A stretch of 64,000 nucleotides of DNA, taken from NCBI GenBank assembly GCA_964495705.1, contig CAZBWS010000002.1:38311-102310 (forward strand), in the 5' to 3' direction. This document shows positions 1-9,135 of this stretch, piece by piece. Source of the stretch: CAZBWS01 sp964495705. Lineage in GTDB: Bacteria; Pseudomonadota; Gammaproteobacteria; HTCC5015. The stretch's first letter is position 1, and every line of letters starts with the position of its first letter. Below the pieces are notes generated by a model. The model was not told where the DNA came from. It did no database searches and saw only the letters and a list, made by a program, of their open reading frames with translations. The translations under genes and the position numbers were made by a program.

Positions 1-74
1 CCATCAATGAGAAATGAGGTGGTTTCCAAGCCCGCGGCCACGCCGCCACTACAGCCTAATACTCGAAGTTTCAT
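1..74 (-). CDS. MBL-fold cyclic-nucleotide phosphodiesterase, N-terminal fragment
   Basis: A minus-strand reading frame starts with ATG at 74 and runs off the left edge, giving 24 residues beginning MKLRVLGCSGG and continuing to a TTSFLID motif. This opening (a beta strand, then G-C-S-G-G and a TTSFL strand) is what I associate with metallo-beta-lactamase-fold class II 3',5'-cyclic-nucleotide phosphodiesterases and related RNase Z-like proteins. The zinc-binding HxHxDH motif would lie outside the window, so the call rests on the N-terminus only. It is divergent from the ypjD-like gene. No good Shine-Dalgarno is visible upstream. Confidence 0.5.
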   Translation of the reverse strand, partial: MKLRVLGCSGGVAAGLETTSFLID

Positions 75-314
75 AGATTTTCCATCTCAGCGCAAAAAGA
101 CGCTTGCCAGCCTTGCCCAATTATTATTTTCTTAATCCTAGCATGCAAGCTAATAAACTGCGCTTGAATTAGTAAAAAAACCAATAAATTGCGAGTCTTA
201 TCACAGTTTTCAAGTGGATACTTAAGTATCTCGAATACAACTATTAATGCTGCACAGCACAACTAACTGTGTCATTATTTAAAATTAAGTCATTACTTAC
301 ACATAAATATCCAA

Positions 315-1106
315 ATGAATACTGCACTTCTCGGTTGTGCCGCTTTTTTTGCCTACGGCTTCGCCGCTATCTTTCTCGCTTTGCGCCTACAGCGCCAAGA
401 GCAAAACCAAGACGGGCAGTTGGCAGGGCAGCTGCCAGCCCTTGCCGGGTTTATTGCCCACAGCAGCTTGGTTGCAAGCATGTTTATGGACGGCATGAAC
501 TTTGCTTTCTTTAATAGCCTCGCCCTATTTGCTTGGATTATCACAGGCCTACTGATGCTCAGCACTTTGCGCTGGCCTCTGAGTAGCCTTGGCATATTGG
601 TCTACCCCATTGCAGGCTTGTGTGCTGTAGTCTTTGGCTTAACAGCAAGTAACCAAGAAAGCAGTCCCCACAACCTTTCTCCTATACTGCAACTGCATAT
701 TATTAGCTCCGTATTTGCCTATAGCATGCTCAGCCTTGCAGGCTTACAGGCAATTATATTAGCCATACAGGATCATCAACTACATAACCACAAGCCTGGA
801 GGCTTTGTGCGTTCATTGCCTCCCTTGCAAACCATGGAACATCTCATGTTCCGTGTCATTGGCGCAGGCTTCATTCTGCTTAGTTTGGCGCTAGCCAGTG
901 GCTTTGTTGTTGTGGAAGACTTGTTCACTCATAAAATAATTTTTTCTGTTATTGCCTGGCTGATTTTCGCAACCCTACTTATCGGGCGCTGGCAGGCGGG
1001 GTGGCGCGGGCGCAAGGCCATTCGCTTTATTCTCAGCGGCATTAGCTTTTTGATACTGGCCTTTTTCGGTAGTAAACTGGTACTAGAACTTATTTTAGGC
1101 AACTAA
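315..1106 (+). CDS. ypjD: YpjD/CcsA-like inner membrane cytochrome c assembly family protein
   Basis: The 263-residue product is strongly hydrophobic, with about eight predicted membrane segments. It matches the cytochrome c assembly (CcsA/CcmC) transmembrane family in the short YpjD form. The core around residues 175-235 carries the family pattern (EHLMFRVIGAGF, then a long hydrophobic stretch and HKIIFSVIAW) with conserved histidines. It is followed by a yfjD/corB-type gene, the same pair found beside ffh in Escherichia coli. YpjD itself has no firmly established biochemical role; heme handling or cytochrome assembly is inferred from the family. The ATG at 315 leaves the first membrane helix intact, though no strong ribosome binding site is seen. 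Confidence 0.8.
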   Translation: MNTALLGCAAFFAYGFAAIFLALRLQRQEQNQDGQLAGQLPALAGFIAHSSLVASMFMDGMNFAFFNSLALFAWIITGLLMLSTLRWPLSSLGILVYPIAGLCAVVFGLTASNQESSPHNLSPILQLHIISSVFAYSMLSLAGLQAIILAIQDHQLHNHKPGGFVRSLPPLQTMEHLMFRVIGAGFILLSLALASGFVVVEDLFTHKIIFSVIAWLIFATLLIGRWQAGWRGRKAIRFILSGISFLILAFFGSKLVLELILGN

Positions 1107-1139
1107 GCCTGTCGCACTTGAGGTAGTTAAGAAAACATC

Positions 1140-2399
1140 TTGGACGCTATACCCTTATGGGGCTTCTTTGCCCTACTTATATTTCTGTTTGTACTTTCAG
1201 CTTTTTTTTCAGGCTCCGAAACGGCGCTAATGGCGCTCAATCGCTATCGCCTGCGCCACAGCGCCGAACAAGGTGACCGTGGTGCACGATATGCACAAAA
1301 ATTACTGTCTAAACCCGACCGCTTGATTGGGGTCATCCTCCTAGGCAATAATTTAATCAATATCTTAATTACTCAGCTGGCCTCCTATATTGGCTTTCGC
1401 ATGTCAGGGGAAATAGGCGTTGCGATTGCCACGGGGGTACTCACTATCAGCTTATTAATTTTTGCTGAACTTACCCCCAAAACACTTGCCGCTGCCTACT
1501 CTGAAAAAGTCGCCTTCCCCGCTGCCTATATATTGCGCCCACTCATGGGTCGCTTTTCGCCAGCAACGTGGATAGCCTGGTTAGTCAATTTGATTTCTAA
1601 CAATATTTTGCGCCTATTTGGTATAGACGCGCAAAAACAAGCCTCTTTAGCACTCAACACAGAAGAACTAAAATCAGTAGTTAACGAGGGCAACCTCATC
1701 CCTAAAAGTCACCAAGAAATGTTGGGGAATATTCTTGATTTAGAAAAGGAAACTGTGGATGACATTATGATTCCACGCAATGAATTAATCGGCATTGACC
1801 TTGAAGATGACTGGGAAGAAATTGTCGACCAGGTGACTAATAGTCAACATACACGCCTGCCAGTTTACCGAGAAAACATGGATGACATCATCGGCTTCAT
1901 TCATTTACGCAAACTCTTATACGTGGTTCATGAAGGAGAGTTCACCCGTGAGAATTTTGAAGCACTGATTCGTGAGTCCTACTATGTACCCGAGGGCACT
2001 AGCTTAACTAAACAGCTACTTGCCTTCAAAAAAGAAAAGCGTCGCATTGGTTTAGTGGTCGATGAGTATGGGGACATTCAAGGGCTGATCACATTGGAAG
2101 ATATTCTAGAAGAGATTGTTGGCGAGTTCACCACTGACCCAGCCGCAGCCAAGGATATTTACCCTCAACATGACGGCAGCTATATTGTCGATGGCGGCAC
2201 GCATATTCGCGACCTAAATAAAGCCCTAAACTGGCAATTAAATACCGAAGGCCCCAAAACCCTCAACGGTATGATTACAGAGCATATGGAAATGATTCCT
2301 GAGTCTGGCACCAGCATGAAACTTGAAGGCCATACCATTGAGATTATTATTTCGGAGAATAACGCAGTAAAAACGGCGCGACTTTTTTCTAACCAATAA
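1140..2399 (+). CDS. yfjD: CNNM/CorC-HlyC family membrane protein (YfjD/CorB type)
   Basis: A 419-residue protein with the three-part CNNM layout: a DUF21 membrane domain (about residues 1-180, four hydrophobic segments, with the FSGSETALMALN signature near residues 22-34), a paired CBS domain (about 200-325, including DDIMIPRN and VVDEYG) and a C-terminal CorC/HlyC domain (about 340-419). Relatives act in magnesium/cobalt efflux or resistance; the exact substrate here is not shown. The start appears to be TTG at 1140, because the next ATG would remove the first membrane helix. It lies 33 bases after the ypjD-like gene and 25 bases before radA, so the three are probably one transcription unit. 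Confidence 0.88.
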   Translation: MDAIPLWGFFALLIFLFVLSAFFSGSETALMALNRYRLRHSAEQGDRGARYAQKLLSKPDRLIGVILLGNNLINILITQLASYIGFRMSGEIGVAIATGVLTISLLIFAELTPKTLAAAYSEKVAFPAAYILRPLMGRFSPATWIAWLVNLISNNILRLFGIDAQKQASLALNTEELKSVVNEGNLIPKSHQEMLGNILDLEKETVDDIMIPRNELIGIDLEDDWEEIVDQVTNSQHTRLPVYRENMDDIIGFIHLRKLLYVVHEGEFTRENFEALIRESYYVPEGTSLTKQLLAFKKEKRRIGLVVDEYGDIQGLITLEDILEEIVGEFTTDPAAAKDIYPQHDGSYIVDGGTHIRDLNKALNWQLNTEGPKTLNGMITEHMEMIPESGTSMKLEGHTIEIIISENNAVKTARLFSNQ

Positions 2400-2424
2400 A
2401 CAGTCCTAAAAACGGTGTTCGAGC

Positions 2425-3786
2425 ATGGCTAAACCCAAAATACTCTATGCATGTACAGCCTGTGGCAGCAGTACTTCACAATGGGCTGGGCAATGCCGCA
2501 GCTGCCAAGCGTGGGACACACTAGAAGAACAGATTATTAGCCCTGACAAGGAACCTAGTAACCCTCGCGTACGCAACTACGCGGGCAGCACAGGCGCTGT
2601 TACCCTAGATAAAATTGAACAACAGTATGAGCAACGTCTTGCTTCAAACATACAAGAACTAGATCGCGTACTCGGCGGCGGCGTGGTCGTAGGCTCGGTC
2701 ACACTACTGGGTGGCGACCCTGGAATCGGTAAGTCCACCTTACTGTTACAAGCCCTATCCGCATTAACTCAGCAAGCCAGCAGCTTATATGTATCTGGCG
2801 AAGAATCCCTACACCAAGTGGCCATGCGCGCCCAGCGGCTAGGCATACAGGCACCTAGCCTTAAGCTGATCACAGAAACCTGCGTTGAGCGCATTATACA
2901 ACTCGCAGGCAAGGAGAAGCCCAAGGTCATTGTGATTGACTCGATTCAAACTATGCACACCGACCTACTCCAATCTGCGCCAGGCTGTGTCGCACAAGTG
3001 CGCGAGTCAGCGGCTCAACTAGTACGCTTCGCCAAACAATCGAATACCGCCCTATTATTAGTTGGACATGTCACCAAAGACGGTCAACTCGCTGGCCCTA
3101 GAGTGCTAGAACACATGGTCGATACCGTACTCTATTTTGAGGGCGACCTAGGCGGACGTTATCGCGTCATCCGTGCAATTAAAAACCGCTTTGGCGCAGT
3201 CAATGAACTGGGCGTATTTGTCATGCAAGAAGATGGCGTCAAGGAAGTTAGCAATCCCTCAGCGATTTTTCTCTCCCGCCACGAACAGCCCGTGCCAGGC
3301 TCGGTCATCATGGTGACCCGCGAAGGTACACGCCCGCTACTCGTGGAGGTCCAAGCCTTAGTCGACGATAGCCCACTAGGCAACCCTCGCCGTGTCACGC
3401 TGGGACTGGAACAAAACCGCCTATCCATGTTGCTCGCGGTACTCAATCGCCATGGAGGTATGCCCATGTCCGATCAAGACGTATATGTGAACGTGGTTGG
3501 CGGTATGCGCGTCACCGAAACCGCTTCCGATTTAGCCGTTGTCATGGCCGTCCTATCCAGCGCCCGCGGCAAGCCTTTGCCAAACGACTTAATCGTCTTT
3601 GGCGAGCTGGGTCTAGCGGGTGAAATACGCCCGGTACCGAATGGCGAAGAGCGTTTAAAAACCGCTGCCAAGCATGGCTTTAAACTAGCCATCATCCCCA
3701 AGGCTAACGCACCTGAAAAAAACACTATTGAGGGTATGAAAGTTATTGCAATCAGCCGTATTGGCGAAGTGTTTGAGCATATTTAA
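2425..3786 (+). CDS. radA: DNA repair protein RadA
   Basis: The 453-residue product has every RadA hallmark: an N-terminal C4 zinc finger (C10, C13, C24, C27), a Walker A motif GGDPGIGKS at about residues 96-104, the RadA-specific KNRFG motif at 253-257 and a C-terminal Lon-like domain ending the protein. RadA is a hexameric DnaB-like helicase that drives branch migration of RecA recombination intermediates in the cytoplasm and also helps natural transformation in several bacteria. Length is normal for the family (about 450-460). It is the last gene of the ypjD-yfjD-radA run, and about 140 bases separate it from the amidase. Confidence 0.97.
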   Translation: MAKPKILYACTACGSSTSQWAGQCRSCQAWDTLEEQIISPDKEPSNPRVRNYAGSTGAVTLDKIEQQYEQRLASNIQELDRVLGGGVVVGSVTLLGGDPGIGKSTLLLQALSALTQQASSLYVSGEESLHQVAMRAQRLGIQAPSLKLITETCVERIIQLAGKEKPKVIVIDSIQTMHTDLLQSAPGCVAQVRESAAQLVRFAKQSNTALLLVGHVTKDGQLAGPRVLEHMVDTVLYFEGDLGGRYRVIRAIKNRFGAVNELGVFVMQEDGVKEVSNPSAIFLSRHEQPVPGSVIMVTREGTRPLLVEVQALVDDSPLGNPRRVTLGLEQNRLSMLLAVLNRHGGMPMSDQDVYVNVVGGMRVTETASDLAVVMAVLSSARGKPLPNDLIVFGELGLAGEIRPVPNGEERLKTAAKHGFKLAIIPKANAPEKNTIEGMKVIAISRIGEVFEHI

Positions 3787-3930
3787 AAGTTACACAGATG
3801 CCTAGTCTCGGTCTGCCCACATCAACCGGGCTCTTTACCTTGGCATCTTCAGCCAACTTTTCTGTCGCCTTTTACCTATTTGTTTCTATTATTTACCCGC
3901 AATATGCGGCATAAATACAAAACCAAAAAC

Positions 3931-5358
3931 ATGACGGTTAATCACATGAAGAAAAAAATACACAGTTTTACGGATGATGTTCTAGGCACCCAAGATGCCA
4001 CCGGTATTGCCGAACTGATCCGCAATAAGGACATTACTGCTAGCGAAGCCCTAGAGGCGAGTATTAACCGTGCAGAGAAAACTGAACCTATTCTTCGTGG
4101 TATTCAATACGCCGATTTCCAACGCGCCCGCCAACAAGCTAAGACAGATAGCTACCAACAAGGCATATTTGCAGGCGTACCTAGCATTATCAAAGACAAT
4201 AATGATGTGCAAGGTCTGCCGACTCGCCATGGATCAATTGCCACGCCATCCAAACCCGCCAAACAAGATGGTGTATTGGTGAAACAACTCTTTGCCCAGG
4301 GCATCGTCAACATTGGCAAATCCACCATGCCCGAATTTGGCCTGAGCTGTAGCGTGGAACCTGCCCACGGAGAACCTTCACGCAACCCTTGGAACACAGA
4401 CTACTCCTGTGGTGGCTCCTCTGGCGGCGCTGCCGTCCTGGTCGCTGCTGGAGTACTGCCTATCGCTCATGCCAACGACGGCGGTGGCTCTACGCGTATT
4501 CCCGCTGCCTGCTGTGGGCTAGTAGGCTTAAAGCCCAGCCGTGGGCGTTTAGTTGTGAATGAGCAAGCCAAAGACCTACCGATCAACATCGTTGCCGACG
4601 GCGTGGTCACCCGCAGTGTGCGCGACACAGCTCACTTTTACGCCGGAGCGGAGCAGTACTATAAAAACCCAGCACTGACCAATATTGGGCTAGTGACCTC
4701 AGCCAACAGCCGCCGCTTAAGGGTTGGTTACATCATCGACTCAGTCACGGGAAGCCCAACGGATAGCGAAACACGTAAAACCGTAGAAAAAACGGCACAG
4801 CTATTGCGTGACCTCGGCCACGACGTGCAAGAAGCCAGCCTTCCCATCACCCCAAAATTTGCTGAAGACTTCACCCTGTATTGGGCCATGCTGTCCTTCT
4901 CATTGCACCGCCTAGGCCGCATCGTTGTCGCGCCTAGTTTTCAGGGCAACAAGGTCGATGGGTTAACCGAAGGGCTCAGCAAGCTATACCAAAAGAATAT
5001 TCACAAAACCCCCTTCTTTATACGCCGCTTAAAACAGTGCTATCACGATTATGCCGCTAGCTTTAACCAGTACGATGTAATGCTATCCCCCGTGCTCGCC
5101 CACACCACTCCCGAGATTGGTCACTTAGACCCTTCGCAAGACTTCGAGACGATGATGGACAAGCTCACCCGCTACGCCAGCTTTACACCGCTTAACAACG
5201 CCTCGGGCGGGCCTGCCATTTCATTACCCATGGGGCACTCAACCAACAACCTGCCTATCGGCATGCAGTTTGCGGCGAATCATGGGGATGAAAGGACATT
5301 GCTGGAGTTAGCTTTTGAGCTGGAAGAGGCTCAGCCTTGGAAGACAATTTATAGTTAG
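3931..5358 (+). CDS. Amidase (amidase signature family)
   Basis: The product has the full amidase-signature core: the catalytic lysine in SIIKDNND, the glycine/serine-rich CGGSSGGAAVLVAAG stretch and the cis-serine/nucleophilic serine segment GGGSTRIPAACCGLVGLKPS, which together give the Ser-cisSer-Lys triad. The N-terminus (FTDDVLGTQDATGIAELI) resembles 6-aminohexanoate-cyclic-dimer hydrolase-like amidases, but the substrate cannot be read from sequence. The frame is open from a TTG at 3880. ATG codons at 3931 and 3946 are more plausible starts, since homologues begin close to the DDxLGTxDATGIAELI motif. I chose 3931, giving about 475 residues; the start is uncertain. It converges on the TRAP operon, with a repeat hairpin between. 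Confidence 0.88.
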   Translation: MTVNHMKKKIHSFTDDVLGTQDATGIAELIRNKDITASEALEASINRAEKTEPILRGIQYADFQRARQQAKTDSYQQGIFAGVPSIIKDNNDVQGLPTRHGSIATPSKPAKQDGVLVKQLFAQGIVNIGKSTMPEFGLSCSVEPAHGEPSRNPWNTDYSCGGSSGGAAVLVAAGVLPIAHANDGGGSTRIPAACCGLVGLKPSRGRLVVNEQAKDLPINIVADGVVTRSVRDTAHFYAGAEQYYKNPALTNIGLVTSANSRRLRVGYIIDSVTGSPTDSETRKTVEKTAQLLRDLGHDVQEASLPITPKFAEDFTLYWAMLSFSLHRLGRIVVAPSFQGNKVDGLTEGLSKLYQKNIHKTPFFIRRLKQCYHDYAASFNQYDVMLSPVLAHTTPEIGHLDPSQDFETMMDKLTRYASFTPLNNASGGPAISLPMGHSTNNLPIGMQFAANHGDERTLLELAFELEEAQPWKTIYS

Positions 5359-5364
5359 AAGGTT

Positions 5365-5396
5365 ATGCGGATAGGCTGAAAAAAGACTATCCGCAT
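5365..5396. repeat. Inverted pair of the ATGCGGATAG repeat
   Basis: ATGCGGATAGGCTG on the plus strand (5365-5378) faces CTATCCGCAT (5387-5396), so the 10-base arms pair perfectly around a 12-base loop. It sits in the 44-base gap between the convergent amidase and dctM-like genes. There is no T tract on either side, so it is not a textbook intrinsic terminator even if it ends transcripts. Confidence 0.8.
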
Positions 5397-5402
5397 CAAG
5401 AC

Positions 5403-6683
5403 CTACAACAACACCAAACTCAACCCTTCCCAATAAGTAATCACTAGCACGCAAGCCAGCAAGATCACAAAGAACGGAATGGTCGCTTTATACAGTTCCA
5501 TCACGGGGCGGTTAAAGCGGAAGCTGGCGATAAATAAGTTCATGCCAACGGGCGGAGTAAAGTAGCCCAACTGCATATTAGCAAGAAATAAAATACCTAG
5601 ATGGATGGGATGCAGTCCGTAACCAATCGCGATAGGTAATATAATCGGCACCATGATGACGATGGCAGAGAATATATCCAGCATCATGCCTAGCACTAAT
5701 AAGAACAGCGTTAACAAGATCAAGAAGGTGTATTTACTGTCGATGTGTGCACGAATAAATTCAAATACTTTATTCGGTATTTCCGCATCAATCATGTAAT
5801 TAGTCGAGGCCAGCGACACACCTAATATCACCATGATCGCACCGACTAGCATCATTGATTCTTGCATGACTTTCGGTAAGTTTTTAAATGTAACTTCGCG
5901 GCGTATAAAGACGATCACCACTAAAGCATATAAGGCGGTAATGGCTGCTGCATCAGAGACTGCAAAGAGACCGCCGTATATTCCGCCTAACACTAAGAAG
6001 GGTAGCGGAATTTCCCAAGCAGAATCTTTAATCGCTGCCCAGGCCTCGCCACCATCAAAGCGCTTAGTGCTTTGCGGCAGACCACGACCCTGCCACACAC
6101 TGTATGCGGATAAGGCAAAAACCATTAACAAACCAGGCAAGATACCGGCGATAAATAAATCATCGATGCTCACGGGCGTATCCAAGCCCATCTGCTGTGC
6201 CACCACACCGTATAAGATCAAAGGTAGCGAAGGAGCAAACAGCAAGCCCAAGCTGCCTGAGGTGGTGATCAAACCAAGGCCAAAGCTTTCCTTGTAGCCC
6301 GACCGCTGCAACGCGGGAAACAGCAATGCCCCTAGAGCGACAATCGTCACACCCGAAGCACCAGTAAAGGCGGTAAACAAGGCGCAAGCGCATAGAGCGA
6401 CTATCGCCAAGCCTCCAGGCATCCAGCCCAGCAAGGCATCGGTAATGCGTACCAAGCGTTGAGGCGCTTTAGATTCACCGAGTAAGTAACCAGCAAAAGT
6501 AAAAAACGGAATCGCGGACAGGACTGGCATCTCAGCCAAACGGTAGATTTCCACCGCCACCACTTGCAAATCGATCTCTGCACGATAAAAGCCAAACATA
6601 GCACTGGCCAAGATCACGGTAAACAGGGGGGCGCCATACAGGGCAATCAGCAGCAACCCAAAACTAATACAGGCTTGAATCAT
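5403..6683 (-). CDS. dctM: TRAP transporter large permease (DctM family)
   Basis: A 426-residue, highly hydrophobic protein with about 12 membrane segments and the DctM features: the AEMPVLSAIPFFTFAGYLLGE loop near residue 50 and the GASGVTIVALGALLFPAL and LGLLFAPSLPLILYG stretches. It is the ion-driven membrane subunit of a tripartite ATP-independent periplasmic transporter. Its start overlaps the stop of dctQ by 4 bases (ATGA), implying translational coupling. The substrate (likely an organic acid) cannot be told from sequence. One near-match to the dispersed repeat (ATGCGGATAAGG, starting at 6104) lies inside the gene. Confidence 0.93.
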   Translation of the reverse strand: MIQACISFGLLLIALYGAPLFTVILASAMFGFYRAEIDLQVVAVEIYRLAEMPVLSAIPFFTFAGYLLGESKAPQRLVRITDALLGWMPGGLAIVALCACALFTAFTGASGVTIVALGALLFPALQRSGYKESFGLGLITTSGSLGLLFAPSLPLILYGVVAQQMGLDTPVSIDDLFIAGILPGLLMVFALSAYSVWQGRGLPQSTKRFDGGEAWAAIKDSAWEIPLPFLVLGGIYGGLFAVSDAAAITALYALVVIVFIRREVTFKNLPKVMQESMMLVGAIMVILGVSLASTNYMIDAEIPNKVFEFIRAHIDSKYTFLILLTLFLLVLGMMLDIFSAIVIMVPIILPIAIGYGLHPIHLGILFLANMQLGYFTPPVGMNLFIASFRFNRPVMELYKATIPFFVILLACVLVITYWEGLSLVLL

Positions 6684-7198
6684 GTCTCAGCCTCCTGTGT
6701 CGCCTCTAACTGCCTATAGTTTTCAACAAACACATAGCCTGCACTGTGCAAGGCAAAGCGTAGACTCATCATGGCAAAACTCAAGGGAACAACGACTTGC
6801 ATAGGCCAAGCAGGAACCCCAGACATAACTTCATCCTGATATTCAAAACTCCCCTGTACAAATTCAATGCTATACCAAGCCGTCACACCACAAACCAAGG
6901 CTGCAAATAAAGAGGTAAAAGCCTGTGCCCAGCGACGCATAGCATCACCCAAAATACGCGACAAGATATCTATCGATATATGCTGATTATCACGCGTAGC
7001 CAAGAGTGCGCCCAGCAAGCCCAGCCACAACACCATGATACGTATTAAAGGAGACACCCAAACAAGACCGCCGCCAGTAAACATGCGTAGAAATATATCT
7101 AAGGATGCCAGCACAATCATGCTAAATAGCATTAGTGCCAACACACCCTCTTCCACTGCGTGCACTGCACGCAGTGTTTTAACGACTATTGCTTGCAT
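6680..7198 (-). CDS. dctQ: TRAP transporter small permease (DctQ family)
   Basis: This 172-residue protein has four hydrophobic segments, as expected for the small TRAP membrane subunit, which partners the large permease. A motif around residues 60-80 (RDNQHISIDIL) matches the conserved DctQ loop. It sits between the binding-protein gene and the large permease gene, three bases downstream of the former and overlapping the latter. Length is in the normal 160-200 range. Confidence 0.9.
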   Translation of the reverse strand: MQAIVVKTLRAVHAVEEGVLALMLFSMIVLASLDIFLRMFTGGGLVWVSPLIRIMVLWLGLLGALLATRDNQHISIDILSRILGDAMRRWAQAFTSLFAALVCGVTAWYSIEFVQGSFEYQDEVMSGVPAWPMQVVVPLSFAMMSLRFALHSAGYVFVENYRQLEATQEAET

Positions 7199-7201
7199 CG
7201 T

Positions 7202-8194
7202 TTATTGCGCAGCACGGAATGCAGATAGCTTGTCTTGCACCTGCTGTAACAACTCAACGGGGTAAACATCCTGAGCCGCCAGCTCTTGCAAAGAAGCCTT
7301 CGATATTGACTGCCATTTCAACCTATCCGCATCGCTCATTTGCACAAACTCTACGCCTATAGATTTCAGCGCTTCACGCGCTTTTTTATCATCTGTGCGA
7401 TTAATTCCATCTAGACGAGCAAAGGCTGCGCTAACGGCCCCCTTAACAACTTTCTGATCCGCAGCGTTGACTTTTTTAAAGGCTTTTTCAGATATCACCA
7501 TAGTACCCATAAGGAATAATAAGGGCTCATCTGTTACATATTTTATTTTTGTATGCCACTGCAAGGCAATCGCACCAGTGGGGTTAACACCAACCGTATC
7601 GATCAAGCCTGTCTGTAGGCCCGTATACACATCGGATATGGGTAGTGATACAGGGGATACGCCCGCTTTTTCAAAAATGCTTTGGCTGATTACATCGCCC
7701 TCGGGAATCCAGACTTTTTGTGCTTTCAAGTCTTCATTGTTACGCAAGGCTTTATCTGCCATCAAATAGGCAAAGCCTCCCTCTGATATACCCAGCATAA
7801 TCATGCCTTTTTTAGCTAGGCCCGCTTCAACATCTGCATCCAAGAACGGGCGTACATGACTCACTTCTTCATAGCTATTGAATAAGAAAGGCAAACCATA
7901 CACCTGCGTGCCGTTATAAAAATTAGCCAAAGCTCCCGTAGACATCGCCCCGCCATGTAGCTGGCCCACGCGCATTTTACGTAACACCGACTTATCACTA
8001 CCCATGACGCCGCCAGGGAAAAATTTTAGTTTTACGCGACCTTCTGTTTTCTCTTTTACTTCCTTTGCCGCTGCTTTAAATTCACTCATCCAAGCAGTGC
8101 CGTCGGGTACGAGAGTCGCCATTTTTAAAGTCACTGCTTGGCTGTTGCTTGCCGCAATTAATAGGGCAAGGCTTAGGGATAATTTTTTTAACAT
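7202..8194 (-). CDS. dctP: TRAP transporter solute-binding protein (DctP family)
   Basis: The product is a periplasmic binding protein of about 330 residues. The N-terminus MLKKLSLSLALLIAASNSQA is a clear Sec signal peptide, followed by the mature start VTLKMATLVPDGTAW. Family motifs include the PEGDVISQSIFEKAG region and the TGLQTGLIDTVGVNPTGAIALQW segment that carries the usual ligand-contact arginine/aromatic region. The frame is open to a TTG at 8206, but ATG at 8194 gives the proper signal peptide and lies four bases after the upstream tatT-like stop. The gene contains one copy of the dispersed repeat core on the opposite strand (7323-7332). Confidence 0.92.
   Translation of the reverse strand: MLKKLSLSLALLIAASNSQAVTLKMATLVPDGTAWMSEFKAAAKEVKEKTEGRVKLKFFPGGVMGSDKSVLRKMRVGQLHGGAMSTGALANFYNGTQVYGLPFLFNSYEEVSHVRPFLDADVEAGLAKKGMIMLGISEGGFAYLMADKALRNNEDLKAQKVWIPEGDVISQSIFEKAGVSPVSLPISDVYTGLQTGLIDTVGVNPTGAIALQWHTKIKYVTDEPLLFLMGTMVISEKAFKKVNAADQKVVKGAVSAAFARLDGINRTDDKKAREALKSIGVEFVQMSDADRLKWQSISKASLQELAAQDVYPVELLQQVQDKLSAFRAAQ
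7323..7332 (-). repeat. Single ATGCGGATAG repeat core inside dctP
   Basis: Exact 10-base core read on the minus strand. The longer minus-strand context is ATGCGGATAGGTTG, which matches 13 of 14 consensus bases. Confidence 0.7.
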
Positions 8195-8198
8195 ATAA

Positions 8199-9038
8199 CT
8201 ACTCAAAATATTCTGCGGAGCCAGCCAACAATACTGCAGCCTGCTCCTGTGCTAGTGAATTGGCCAATGTTAGGCCAGGAGCCTTAGTCTCAGCTTTTAG
8301 TACTTCGTTCAATAAACGGTCATGTAATTCTTGTTCAAACAATAGACGGCCATACTGCTTGGCGTACATTACCTTGGCCATCAAGTTCTTACCGTCAGAC
8401 AGCTGTATGGCACGTTCAAAGTGCTGTTTAGCTTGCTCTGGCTTACCTCCCACCGAAGGCGGCAACTGAGTTTCGAGTACCCCCATATAAATGTGTGCAG
8501 TACCTTGATCATAAGCTTCATCCAGATTCAGCACATGCTGTACCAACGCCTTAACCTTGGGTAATTGAGCAATTGCCCCCCAATCTGCTGAATTGGCTTG
8601 TATCCAACCCGCCCAAGAACCAGCTAAGCCATAAACATAGGGCAAATCATTAGTGTCATCACAACTCGCTAACGCCTCGGCAAAGTCATCAAAGGACTTG
8701 TCTAAAGCGATACACAAATCATCCAACTGCTCACAGGTCGCTCGACGAGCATAGTCTAAGGAGCGATTCGATAATTTCTTCGCTCGCTCTGGCTCACCCT
8801 CTACAAAAGCCCCCGCATATGACCCATACAACTGGGCAGCAGCAAGTAAAAAGTCTTCGTCATTAGGCGCTCCTTTAACCAGAGCGTCCAAAATTATCAA
8901 AAAAGCTGGCGCCCCAGCACGAACAATTTCTGGGTCATCTTGGTCCAGCATTGCCTTAGGTAAATTACTGGGAAGACTAACAACGGCGCACCCCGACAGG
9001 GCCAAAGAAGCAAGGAGTGTTAAAAGAAGATGTCTCAT
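8199..9038 (-). CDS. TatT-like TPR lipoprotein associated with the TRAP transporter
   Basis: A 279-residue protein with a lipoprotein signal (LALSGCAVVSLP, lipidated cysteine at about residue 17) followed by helical, TPR-like repeats. The layout (YGSYAGAFVEGEPERAKKLSNRS, then AHIYMGVLETQLPPSVGGKPEQAKQHFERAI split by helices) fits the TatT family first described from Treponema, where a trimeric TPR protein binds the TRAP receptor TatP. It is the first gene of the TRAP operon, with dctP starting 4 bases after its stop. The likely role is a periplasm-facing partner that helps deliver a hydrophobic ligand to DctP; that function is inferred from the Treponema system. Confidence 0.78.
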   Translation of the reverse strand: MRHLLLTLLASLALSGCAVVSLPSNLPKAMLDQDDPEIVRAGAPAFLIILDALVKGAPNDEDFLLAAAQLYGSYAGAFVEGEPERAKKLSNRSLDYARRATCEQLDDLCIALDKSFDDFAEALASCDDTNDLPYVYGLAGSWAGWIQANSADWGAIAQLPKVKALVQHVLNLDEAYDQGTAHIYMGVLETQLPPSVGGKPEQAKQHFERAIQLSDGKNLMAKVMYAKQYGRLLFEQELHDRLLNEVLKAETKAPGLTLANSLAQEQAAVLLAGSAEYFE

Positions 9039-9135
9039 AGGGCTTTTTTAAATGAAAAGATAGCTGCATTTTACACATCAATGGCTTCGCATGATAATAA
9101 TGTCACTACTATTGACATAAAACAGGCGACACATA

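Noticed and set aside
5833..6297. 154-codon plus-strand frame over dctM
   Set aside because: It is the antisense shadow of a clear DctM gene, has Lys/Thr/Pro-rich low-complexity content and no ribosome binding site.
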